From NCBI RefSeq assembly GCF_026914185.1, contig NC_070563.1, positions 5,229,001 through 5,293,000 on the forward strand: a stretch of 64,000 bases of DNA, read 5' to 3'. Shown here piece after piece: positions 54,397 through 64,000 of the stretch (the first letter of the stretch is position 1; each line of letters opens with the position of its first letter). The DNA is from Puccinia triticina (Eukaryota; Basidiomycota; Pucciniomycetes; Pucciniales; Pucciniaceae). The position numbers and the translations under genes were made by a program. Under the pieces are notes generated by a model. That model was not told where the DNA came from and made no database searches. It saw nothing but the letters and a program-made list of their open reading frames with translations.

Positions 54397-54689
54397 AGCG
54401 GCTCTACTTCTCCGTCTCAATTGTCGTTGCTACGAGATCACCTACATCCTGGATCAAGAGTGGTGGTAACTCTTTTCTTTCTATCTTCTTCATGTAATTA
54501 CTTGTTTCACAATTACTGATCCATGTCTCTCAGTCTTTTGTCCTTGATTGTCTGTTTGTTTTCCTGTTTTCTCTTTTGTTGTCTTGTGCTCAACCGCGGT
54601 CCTTTAGGTACATCATATTTCAGTTCTCTGTTTTCTTCTCTTTTTCTCTCACTGAAATATATCCTTTAGTTTTGCCTCAACTTTTCTCA
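54397..54689 (+). repeat. Truncated 5' LTR of copia D
   Basis: Begins at AGCGGCTCTAC, which lies 162 bp into the intact LTR, and is fused directly to satellite GGGATGAGA. It ends TTTTCTCA. Confidence 0.88.
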
Positions 54690-54706
54690 GATTTACAGTC
54701 TCGAAG
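54690..54706 (+). promoter_or_regulatory. Primer-binding site of copia D: complement of a tRNA-Tyr(GUA) 5' half
   Basis: GATTTACAGTCTCG directly follows the LTR. Its complement CGAGACTGTAAATC reads as an anticodon arm with loop CTGTAAA (anticodon GTA) followed by TC, the same register as copia E. Confidence 0.65.
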
Positions 54707-54730
54707 CAACGAAACACCTAAAGGACCACG

Positions 54731-57700
54731 ATGGCCGACAACAATAGCAATCCGTCTAAGACCAATATTCCGGTTCTCACGGAGACAAATTTTCTTCAAT
54801 GGTCGATGCGCATGACGGCCTACCTTTGTCATAAGACTTTTCTAAAGTATGTCATCAAGCCTCCAATCGATCTCGCGGGAGCAGCTGCAGCACAAGTAGC
54901 GACCAAACATGCCGAGGTGGTTCACATCCTTATGAGCCACATCAGCAAGCCGGTCTTTGAAACGGTAATCACACCTGACATTGCCGAGTTGCCGTTTGGA
55001 ATCTGGTCAAGCATCAACACTCGGTACGCCTCTGCTTTGGTAAACAACAAAGGTCGTGTCTGGCTCAGGTTTATGCAATACGAGTACCGCGGAGTTCTGT
55101 CTGATTTCATCTCGGACATGCGGAAGATGCTCAACAAGATCCGGATGATAAGCCTTGGTGTTCCCGACGACATCCTAAGCTTCTCAATCCTGGCCAAGCT
55201 GTCCAAAGATCTATATCACCTTGTCGACAACATAATCATGAACGAAGTCATGTGCGAGAACCCAACGGCCGTTCTAGCCAAACTACAGGAGATGGTCCAC
55301 CTTAATGCGTCTCGTCAAACAAAGCCCGCTCTCAAGACTACTTCCAAACCAAGTGAAGAGGGTGCTGCTGCTGCTTTGATGCACGAGTCGTCAAAGGGAG
55401 GTAAACGCAAGAGTTGAAAGTCCACAAAGATCAAATGCGACCCCGGCAAGCATAATCCTACCGCCACCTCGCACGATGAAGCTCATTGCTACCAACTCCA
55501 TCCGGATAAGCGTCCAGCCTCGTGGGGAACCCCATCAACTAACCCTGTCCCGGCTACACAACTGGTTGAGGTCGATGACGGACATGAATCCGAGGTCTTG
55601 CTCCTTCTGGTCGAGGCTCCAGCTAAACCAATTGTCATGGACACTGGAGCCACCCATCACATGGTCAACGACTCAGCAATCTTCATGCCAATCTCAGAGA
55701 CTAACATTCGGATCTCCACGGGCGGTCACAAGAATTTTCTTCGCGCAACCGCCATCGGTACCGCAAAGCTAGTCAACCACCGTGGACAGGAACGCGTGCT
55801 CGACAACGTCCTCCTGGTTCCAGAACTCAACCGCTGCCTGCTGTTGGTTCCTCGTCTTTTCGAGTTGAACTTGACCATCAATAAGGTTGACAATGAAGGT
55901 GTGGTCGTGGTAATTGACGATGAGTTCTCTCTTGAAGGAACTTTCCGGAACAATCTGTTGGAGCTCCCTTCGTCTTCCTTTGCTGCAATTCAAACTCCTT
56001 CCTGTTATGCTTCAAGTCCAGTCTCTCCAGACTGGCACGTACGCTTGGGCCACCCAAATCCAAGGTATCAGAAGATCCTTGTGCCCGATTCAGCTGTTGA
56101 GGAATGCAAAGTGTGTAAGTTGTGTAAGCTTAAGGCGCTGCCCTTTAACAGCAAGTTCAAGGAAGTCACCAGCGTACTAGAGGCTGTTCACTTGGACCTT
56201 GTCGGACCCTTCTCAACACGATCACCAGCAGGATATTACTACTTCCTGACGATTGTTGATCAGTTCAGTGGTTACAAGGCTGTAAAGTTTCTGCGATCAA
56301 AGGACTAAGCCTTTGGTAAATTCATTGAGTTCCGATCTCTTGCGGAATCTCAAACAGGCTTCAAGCTTAAAACCATCATATTAGATGGGGGAGGGGAATT
56401 TATCAATGAATCCTTCCAGCAGCTTTGTGTCTCTGATGGGCTGATCCACCACATATCGCCGGCCTATACTCCTCAAAATAATGGCATGGCGGAGAGAACA
56501 AATCAAACTATCATTGTCAAGGCTAGATGCCTCCTGGTACAGTCCTGTCTACCTAAATCCTTTTGGGCGGAAGCGGTCAACACGGCAACCCAACTATCCA
56601 ATCTGACTCCCTCGGCGACAAGGAATTTTTGCATTCCATACACTCTGTGGACAGGACGGACAGTGAATCTTGATTTTCTCAGGCCGTTTGGATGCTCAAC
56701 CTACTCTCTCGTTCCAAAGGAGAGGTGCACATGTAAATTGTTGCCGACAGCGGAAAGGGGGATAATGCTTGGGTATGAAAACAATTTCTTGTCCTACCGG
56801 GTCTACAAGCCAGCCACAAGAAAGGTTTTTTGGATACGTAATGTCAAATTTGATGAAGCGGTATTTCCGGGCCTGAAGGGCCAACCCCCGGACTCAGAGG
56901 AAGACTTGCTTGATCTGTCAACAAACGAAGACGGCAACAGCAACGTCGTACCTGACTCTCTGGACTCATTGTTGGCGCGCGACCCAGGAGCGCAACCAGG
57001 AACTCAGGAGCGGGTGTTGACACCCAAAGCCTCCACAAATCCTGAAGAACAAGCTCTGGTTGATAAGGCTTGTCGAGACATCAACAGCTCTATCTCCACG
57101 GACAATATCCTCTCGGTGGATAGGCGCGGCAACTCCATACTGGTATATCTTGCGGAGAATGCTGAGGACGACACTCCAACGTCATACATTCAGGCGATTA
57201 ATTCAGCGGAATCTTCCTTCTGGACAAAAGCCATTGAGAAGGAAATCACCAATATGAATGACCACGACGTCTGGATAGTAGTCAAGAAGGAAGATGATCA
57301 AAAGCGCATAAATTGTACGTGGGTGTTCAAAGTAAAGAAAGACCAGCTTAATATTCCCATGGAATACAAGGCTTGTCTTTGCGCACAGGGTTTTCAACAG
57401 ATAGAAGGAAAGGACTACTTCGAAACCTATGCACCAACGGGGAAGATGGTGTCTCTACGAATGCTCATTGGATTTGCGCTGAAGCACGGCTTGTCTTTTC
57501 ACCAAATTGACATCAAAAGTGCGTTCCTCAATGCGCCGCTCAAAGAGGAAATATACCTGAACCCTCCACCCGGCGTAAACGTTCCTCCAAATCATGTCCT
57601 CAAGCTACGGAAGGCAATGTACGGTCTAAAGCAGGCTCCTCATGCCTGGCACCACACACTAACCAGCTGGTTGTTTCAAATTGGCTTCAACCGTTGCGCA

Positions 57701-58726
57701 GCTGAACCGTGTGTCTTCTGGCGGAAAGGAACGTTTCTCTACCTACATGTGGATGATCTCGCGATCTTTAGCAAGAACCCAGAGGAATTTAAGCAAGAAG
57801 TTTGGTCACGGTTTGAAATCAAGGACCTTGGAGAGTCTAGTCTACTTCTTGGCATGAATGTTGTTCAGGAACCCGGGTCGGTAACTCTCACGCAGCGTCA
57901 CTACATAGATGCTCAATTGGAACGGTTTGGTCTCTCGAAACTTTTTCCCGCGTCAACTCCAATGAAGCCCGGCAGTCACTTAGTTCAGGCGTCCAAGTCG
58001 GAGAGGATAGCACATCTAGAGTCTGGAAATAATTATTGGTCTTTGGTTGGGGCTCTCAATTATCTCAGCGTAACCACGCGGCCCAACATAACATTTGCGG
58101 TCAGCTCTCTATCTCAATTTCTGAATAATCCGGAGACTCTACACTGGGAAGCAGGAGTACAGGTCTTCCGGTATCTCAAAGGAACTCAAGACGTTGGTCT
58201 AAAACTGGTCAGGTCATCCGACAATGAAGATACGCTCGTTGGGTATGCGGATGCAGACTGGGCGTCATGTCCTGAATCACAACAGTCGGTTTCTGGCAAC
58301 TTGGTGTTGCTTAACGGTAACGTTATCTCATGGAAGTCTAAGAAGCAACCTACCCTTTCACTGTCCTCAACAGAAGCAGAATACAAGTCAATTGGCGACA
58401 TCACCAAGGAGATTATGTGGATCAAAACGCTTCTCAAGAAGATATTCAACGTCAAGTTATCAAAACCAACACAAATATTTGATGATAACCAGGGCGCTAT
58501 TGCGCTGGCCAATGATCTCAGCAATCACTCCAACTACAAGACCAAACACATGGATCTGCGCCATCATTTCATTCAACGGGAGATCAAGATCAAAGCTATT
58601 ATCATTCAATATATACCGTCCCGTCTGATGTTGGCCGACTTTCTCACCAAGGCCGTGGGTAAAACCTCAATAAAAAGGGCGCTGCGAGGCCTTCAGCTTC
58701 CGTGCTCATCGCCTGACAGGCAATGA
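54731..58726 (+). pseudogene. Gag-Pol polyprotein of copia D with two stops
   Basis: One frame of about 1331 codons. Gag is at residues 1-228 (UBN2_2-like: TETNFLQWSMRMTAYL, NNKGRVWLRFMQYEY), then the stop TGA 55415-55417. The zinc-like CDPGKHNPTATSHDEAHC motif and protease IVMDTGATHHMVND follow. Integrase has WHVRLGHPN, CKVCKLCK, VHLDLVGPF, then the stop TAA 56306-56308, then ILDGGGEF and TPQNNGMAERTN. RT has DIKSAFLNAPLKEEIYLNPP and YLHVDDLAIFSKN. RNase H has YADADWASCPESQQSVSGN, LSLSSTEAEYKS and DNQGAIALAN. The catalytic acids of protease, integrase, RT and RNase H appear intact. The TGA fits CGA to TGA at a CpG. Confidence 0.92.
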
Positions 58727-58737
58727 GCAAGTGGGTG

Positions 58738-59192
58738 TGTCAGAATTTTTTCTGTAGCCAGGAATGGGAGTGCACGCTTGTTGCCGCCGCAGCGCAAACC
58801 ATGCTGCGGAGTCCTTTCACTTTGGAAGAACTCGGCAATCCCTGAAATTTCCTCATCTTGTCCGGAACCACCAGCGTCCGATACACACCAGCGAACGATA
58901 GCGGCTCTACTTCTCTGTCTCAATCGTCGTTGCTACGAGATCACCTACATCCTGGATCAAGAGTGGTGGTAACTCTTTTCTTTCCATCTTCTTCATGTAA
59001 TTACTTGTTTCACAATTACTGATCCATGTCTCTCAGTCTTTTGTCCTTGATTGTTTGTTTGTTTTCCTGTTTTCTCTTTTGTTGTCTTGTGCTCAACCGC
59101 CGTCCTTTAGGTACATCATATTTCAGTTCTCTGTTTTCTTCTCTTTTTCCCTCACTGAAATATATCCTTTAGTTTTGCCTCAACTTTTCTCA
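58738..59192 (+). repeat. 3' LTR of copia D (455 bp)
   Basis: TGTCAG...TCTCA, followed by target duplication GTTTT (59193-59197) and the satellite continuation. Confidence 0.92.
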
Positions 59193-60412
59193 GTTTTGTG
59201 GTGAGAAAAGGTACATAATGAAAATTTGGCCTCTTGTAAACATTTTGGTAACACTCTGGAAGAGGAATTCCCACGCTGGGATGAGATATAGTGACAGAAA
59301 CACCCAGAAACTACCAAAGTAGTAATACTAGGAAACTGGTCAGACTGTACCTGCTACATGTGGGGGTTTTGTGGTCAGTAAAGGAAAATACTGGAACTTT
59401 GGGGGCTTGTAAACATTGGGGTAACCATATGGCAGAAGAATTCCCATCCTGGGATGAGATACAGTGGCAGAAACACCCAGAAACTGCCAAAGTAGTGATA
59501 TTTAAAAACTGATCAGACTGTAGCTGCTATATTTGGGGGTTCTGTGGTAAGAAAAGGTACGTAATGAAACTTTGGCCGCTTGTAAACATTTTTGTAACCA
59601 TAAGGCAGAAGAATTCCCACTCTGGGATGAGATATAGTGGCAGAAATACCCAGAAACTACCAAAGTAGTGATATTTGGAAACTGATCAGACTGTAGCTGC
59701 TACATTTGGGGGTTTTGTGGTAAGCAAAGGTACATAATGAAACTTTGGCCCCTTTTAAACATTTTGGTAACCATATGGCAGAAGAATTCCCATGCTGGGA
59801 TGAGATATAGCGACAAAAACACCCAGAAACTACCAAAGTAGTGATATTTGGAAACAGATCAGACTGTAGCTGCTAAATTTGGGGGTTTTGTGGTCAGTAA
59901 ATGTACATAATGAAACTTTGGAGGCTTGTAAATGTTTTTGTTACAATATGCCAGAAGAATTCCCACGCTGGGATGATATATAGTGGCAGAAACACCCAGA
60001 AACTGCCAAAGTAGTGATATTAGAAAACTGATCAGACTGTAGCTGCTACATTTGTGGGTTTTGTGGTGAGAAAAGGTACATAATGAAACTTTGGCCGCTT
60101 GTCAACATTTTGGTAACACTCTGGCAGAAGAATTCCCACGCTGGGATGAGATATAGTGGCAGAAACACCCAGAAACTACCAAAGTAGTGATATTTGGAAA
60201 CTGATCAGACTGTAGGTGCTACATTTGGGGGTTTTGTGGTCAGCAAAGGTAATTTATGAAACTTTGTGTGCTTGTCAACATTTTGGTAGCAATATTTTTG
60301 AAAAATTCCCAGGCTGGGATGAGATATAGTCGCAGAAACACCAAGAAACGACCGAAGTAGTGCTATTTGGCAACTCATCAGATTACAGCTGCTGCATAAT
60401 GGATGTGACCCC
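59193..60412 (-). repeat. Satellite block 3, minus orientation
   Basis: About seven inverted monomers with increasing divergence to the right; the last recognisable one ends near 60412. Decay at the edge is typical of the border of a satellite array. Confidence 0.9.
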
Positions 60413-61019
60413 AAATATAATATTTCTGGGTTTTATATGCAGAAAAATTTCCCAATGAAATCTTCTGAGGAAATATTCCTCATCAATCTGTGGTTGATAA
60501 CAAAAGTAGATAAAAAAAAGAACCTGACAAAAATATGCTAAACCTTGGTAAACCAATTTCAAAAAGGCCTTCTATGCATGTAGTACTTCAAGTATGATAT
60601 GCAATATCTTCAGGAAGTTCAACCAACCAAGTTAAGAATGAGTGCAGGATGGTATCATGAGAGAGGTCAGGGGTCAATGTTATTCCTTTTTGAAAAAAAG
60701 TAGATTTGGAGACTTCTGATAATATCAATTGTTGATGTAAAAAAAAGAAAAAAAAATTGAGACCCCCAGCTACCCTGGATTAATCCTAAAACTTGCATTC
60801 TCAGGAAGAATTGAATGGTGTACATAGAAATTCATGAATTTAATCAGGGAAAAAAAAAAGATTCCTGTGGCTTGAAGCTAACACAGGGGAAAGGAGAGAG
60901 ATTATAGAAGAGTATTAAGGAGATATGGAACACAGAAAAAGGTATCAACAGGAATAAAAAAATAAAAAAAAATTGATCAATATACAACATTGCAAATTCA
61001 TCCATCTTGGTAGTGACTA
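60413..61019. other. AT-rich flank of the satellite
   Basis: No gene or repeat recognised. Several A-runs occur (60845-60860, 60950-60975). Confidence 0.45.
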
Positions 61020-61300
61020 CACACGCAGGGCGCAAAAGAGCGCGCACTACGGTGCGCCACAGTGCTTTTAGCTGCAAAAAAGGTCTTTTTTTTCCGCTAA
61101 AAGCGCTGTAGCGCAGCGTAGTGACTGTAGTGGCGCGCTAACACTAACAAACAATTGGCGCGCTGTTAGCGCCGCTGAAACGTAGCGCAGCATAGCGGCG
61201 CTAACAGCGCGCTAAGGCTACTCAAAATGGGTGGGCGCTTTTTGCCGCTACGCTAACGCTAAGTGGCCCTGTAGTGTAGTGTAGCCTAGCGGCCCACCGT
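61020..61300. repeat. Nested GCGC/GCTA palindromes
   Basis: GGCGCGCTGTTAGCGCCGCT (61157-61176) is the inverted copy of 61194-61213 (19 of 20). CGCTGTAGCGCAGCGTAGTG and similar motifs around it pair further. Probably the end of a small non-autonomous element. Confidence 0.6.
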
Positions 61301-61985
61301 TGTTGAAGGCACCCTGTTTGCGCTCAGATGTGAGTGAAGGTTGGTGACATTTGTTGGCAGTAAACCGTTCTTGAGGGGCTTGCGGCTGGATAAGGGGATG
61401 TTCTTCATGTTGTGACCAGATGAGGAGAGTTTAGGAGAAAACTTGGGGGGGGGGGGGAGGAATAGCATAGATGGAACCATTTTTTCCAATGACAACCTTT
61501 GTCATTGCGTATTCCACACACACAGCAGAGTACCCTTTCACTGTTCTGCGCCTTGATACATGCACCTAAAACTAAGCACATGTAAGTAGTGAAGACCAAC
61601 CCGGGCCCCTGGACGCTTGGTCAATCGTCCAAGTGGACATCAAGTGTGCTTGAGGGAGAATACCCAGTCAGACAGTTTGTGCGGAAAAAATGAGCTTGGA
61701 CGATTTTCCATCTCATAGTTATCTTTCCAAGGAGATGGACAATTGTCCAATGGAAATCCTGGGTGGTTGGCAAGAGGATTTAGGATCAAGTTGTATAGAA
61801 GTTCAACCAAGACGTGTTGGACGATTGTCCAACACGTTTACCGTGCATGTCCAGGATTTATACATTGAATGATGAAACATCTGATAAGCAGGTGCTAAAA
61901 ACCATGCCAGGAGGCTTGTCTTATTGTGTATGTGACAAGAAACTATGTAAATACATATGTATGTCCTGCTGGCTGGGGTGAGTTA
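61301..61985. other. Spacer with a repeated palindromic heptamer
   Basis: No gene recognised. GGACGATTGTCC-like sites recur (about 61628, 61695, 61736, 61820), a short imperfect palindrome. A run of 13 G lies at about 61446-61458. Confidence 0.4.
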
Positions 61986-62464
61986 CGTTAGCTTCACAAA
62001 AACTGGTGACATTTGGAGGACTTCTTTGCAAACCTCCATCGGAAGACACAGATCAAAGAGGGCAGCTGCTGCAGACCCAACATCCCCAACATCCTAGGTA
62101 AGAAAAACAACAACAAGATTGAACTCCAGTGTTGCAGTGATTGCGCCCACAAAGCATTTTCCAAGATAGTGCACCATTGTGTCTGTGTGCAGGTTTGTTC
62201 TCTCCATTCAGAAAAACATAACACATAATTTATCATTTGGTTGATTGCCCATTATGAGTTTTAGGACATGCATATTTGTGATTGCAAGGTATCCGGCTGT
62301 GCGCAAAGGGTTCACCGTGATGATAACGGCATTGAAAGGGTGTACCGGTGGAGGCTGGTTCGAATTAATATGTTTGTCCCGCCGGCCTGCCAGGGTAACA
62401 AGCCTACACCAAGACTGCAGCCCCCTACCACATCAACACAAATGCCGACACCTCCCCCACAGGA
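61986..62464 (+). pseudogene. Gene fragment with Cys-rich segment, cut by LTR F2
   Basis: The plus-strand frame at 62268-62464 encodes CDCKVSGCAQRVHRDDNGIE, like the Cys-rich N-terminal segment seen in several rust-specific proteins. Upstream pieces with an apparent intron (GTAAGAAA at 62098) may belong to it. It stops at the LTR. Confidence 0.3.
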
Positions 62465-62772
62465 TGTAAGGGGTGAGAATCCCCTTCACTGGATTCTGGG
62501 TGGAACGGGTTTCAAGGGGCACAAGGAACAGATTCTAGGACCAACCAAGGGGGGAGCTTTGTATTGCTGGCTCAGAGAGAAAGAAAAGTCAGTTCTCTCT
62601 GTTGATCAGAGAGAGAAGAAGAAGTGAAAGGCTTACCTGGCTCAGAGAGAAAGACAAGTCAGTTCTCTGCTGAGCCAGGGAAGAAGAACGGGAAAGCTAT
62701 ATACAAAGGTGTGACAAGTCAGGTGTCCAAGGGTGACACCTTGTGAACCCCAAAGGAGGAGGGGGGTTTACA
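62465..62772 (-). repeat. LTR related to element F (F2)
   Basis: Plus strand TGTAAGGGGTGAGAATCCCC...GGGGGGTTTACA. It contains a doubled CTCAGAGAGAAAGA(A/C)AAGTCAGTTCTCT block and is followed by the same PPT complement GTCTCCCCTCCTATAAA as LTR F1. Confidence 0.7.
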
Positions 62773-63607
62773 GTCTCCCCTCCTATAAAGGAAAAGAAAG
62801 GACAAAAATAATTCAGGAAACATGGGGCATAGGGGGTAGGGCATGGGAAAGTAGGAAAAAAAGAGAAAGGAACGTGGGACCAGAATGGGTGAGGGGAGGG
62901 TAGAAGATGATGAGGAAGGGGTAGACCAGGAGGGAATGTTGGGGGTGTCTGTGGCCATGGGAGTTGGACAGTTGGGATGGGAGTCTTGGGCCTCGTGTTT
63001 TGTTGGCGGCGCCTAGGGTGCGCTTTAGTGTTCTGGCTGCACCCCCGCAATGGCATTCTTGAGGTCGTTGTCATTGTAGGGGAGGATGGTGTCACCCGAC
63101 AACATGCTGGGAAGAAGTGTCGGAGTGAGTTTGTGGGCGCAGGATGCGGAGGGGAGGAAGGGGTTACACACTTTTCCTCTTCCCTCTCATTCAGCTCTAC
63201 CCGCGCGTCAATGGCCGAAGAGTAGGCTATCTCCATTTCCAAGGGGCCATCTTTATTGGCGTTCGTGGATTGTCCAAAGGATTGGACAAATGCCATGGCC
63301 TATTTGTCCGCCGGCGCGACTTGCTTCTCGTCATTGATGACCATGCTGGCCACCGCAGCAGCGTCAAAACCTGCTTCGATCATCTAATCCGCAAGCTCTT
63401 GTGTTATGGCTGCCACTGATGCAGCACGGCGCGGCGGAAGTCCGGCTGGAGGGTGCGTGGGTCTGCCGGCTGTCTGCTGTGGCGGCGGCCATGCTCTGGG
63501 GGGTTGGTAGCTTGCAGGCTTCGGAGGGGTTTGGAAGGACGCCAGGACCTTGACAAAAGTCCGGTTGATTGGCCCCGGGCAGGCCCCAGACACGTTGCCA
63601 CACGTCT
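62773..63607 (-). other. Interior adjoining LTR F2
   Basis: Minus-strand frames 63663-63364 and 63296-62697 are Pro/Ser/Thr-rich, with EMEIAYSSAIDARVELNERE in the second. I cannot assign them to Gag or Pol. They may be a fragment of a non-autonomous LTR element. Confidence 0.35.
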
Positions 63608-64000
63608 CCTGTCAGCCTTAGGGTCAACACAGCTGACCTAAAGTCTGCCTCTTTTCTACTCATTACATATGAAATTACTTCATATCTTTTTCATCTTAAA
63701 AGATATCAGTGTTTTGACTTCATATTCTGTTTCCTCATGCAATTTTAACCCTAGTTGCAACTTATCAATTCTTTGTAACTATACTCCTTCCTTGAGTTCT
63801 TGAGTTGTGGCGCGCCTGCGCAGTTGTGACGTGTCAGCGCTACCAGGCGCGCCAAACCACATGTACATATGTGATTACATGTCAGCCTTAGAGTCAACAC
63901 AGCTGACCTAAAGTCTGACTTTTTCTACTTTTTACATATGAATTACTTCATATCTTTTTCATCTCAAGAGACATCCTTGTTTTGACTTCATGTTCTGTTT
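63608..64000. repeat. Two tandem LTR-like copies
   Basis: TGTCAGCCTTAGGGTCAACA at 63608 recurs at 63884 (one base differs), and about 120 bp stay similar to the window edge. The first copy ends GATTACA directly before the second, a TG...CA unit of 276 bp. Confidence 0.6.

Larger units (their letters stand above)
54397..59192 (+). mobile_element. Copia retrotransposon D
   Basis: A truncated 5' LTR (54397-54689, last 293 bp), PBS, a single Gag-Pol frame 54731-58726 and a full 3' LTR (58738-59192). It is inserted in the minus-oriented satellite. Only two stops break the coding frame, so this is the youngest-looking coding element of the window along with C. Confidence 0.9.

Overview
The window looks like repeat-rich nuclear DNA of a rust fungus (Pucciniales, probably Puccinia or a close relative). 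Evidence for this is spliceosomal introns of about 60-110 bp in coding relics, Ty3 chromoviruses with a C-terminal chromodomain, copia elements with UBN2-type Gag, KDZ and hAT DNA transposons, gene-capturing Helitrons and A/T-rich spacers. Almost everything recognisable is mobile DNA. The only candidate unbroken host gene is a small predicted secreted protein at 35411-35863. The species is an inference from element types, not from a marker gene.

Layout. 1-786 is the 3' end of Ty3/gypsy element A (+), inserted into the integrase of a second gypsy element B (-, 787-10069). B also carries a precisely bounded Helitron (1763-5190) holding a DUF1765-like host-gene fragment. 10200-11110 is an array of palindromic repeats plus an inverted repeat. 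11444-about 23156 is a LTR element F (-) with copia element E (-, 11854-19289, 101-bp LTRs) inside it; E is itself split by a TIR element of about 2.5 kb with its own palindromic array. 26131-31168 is a complete but frameshifted copia C (-) with 492-bp LTRs and a 5-bp target duplication.

31.7-34.6 kb holds a decayed SNF2/RAD5-type gene and an unrecognised minus-strand ORF. 36.2-36.9 kb is a long foldback repeat. 38.2-41.5 kb is a decayed KDZ transposase. 42764-45354 is a second Helitron (-) sharing both termini with the first. 45.8-60.4 kb is a satellite with a 173-bp period that changes orientation once. The satellite is interrupted by a hAT MITE, a 3.7-kb hAT element with a four-exon transposase, a TIR element with another palindromic array, and copia element D (+). 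61-64 kb contains palindromes, LTR fragments and a gene fragment.

Three signals stand out. (1) All three copia elements with a visible primer-binding site abut the 5' LTR with a sequence complementary to a tRNA anticodon arm, ending at the same tRNA position; this suggests priming by 5' half-tRNAs of three different tRNAs. (2) Two Helitrons with matching ends sit exactly between A and T and carry unrelated GC-rich gene fragments. (3) Several unrelated non-autonomous elements carry internal arrays of palindromic units built to one plan. Many inactivating changes fit C-to-T transitions, often at CpG.
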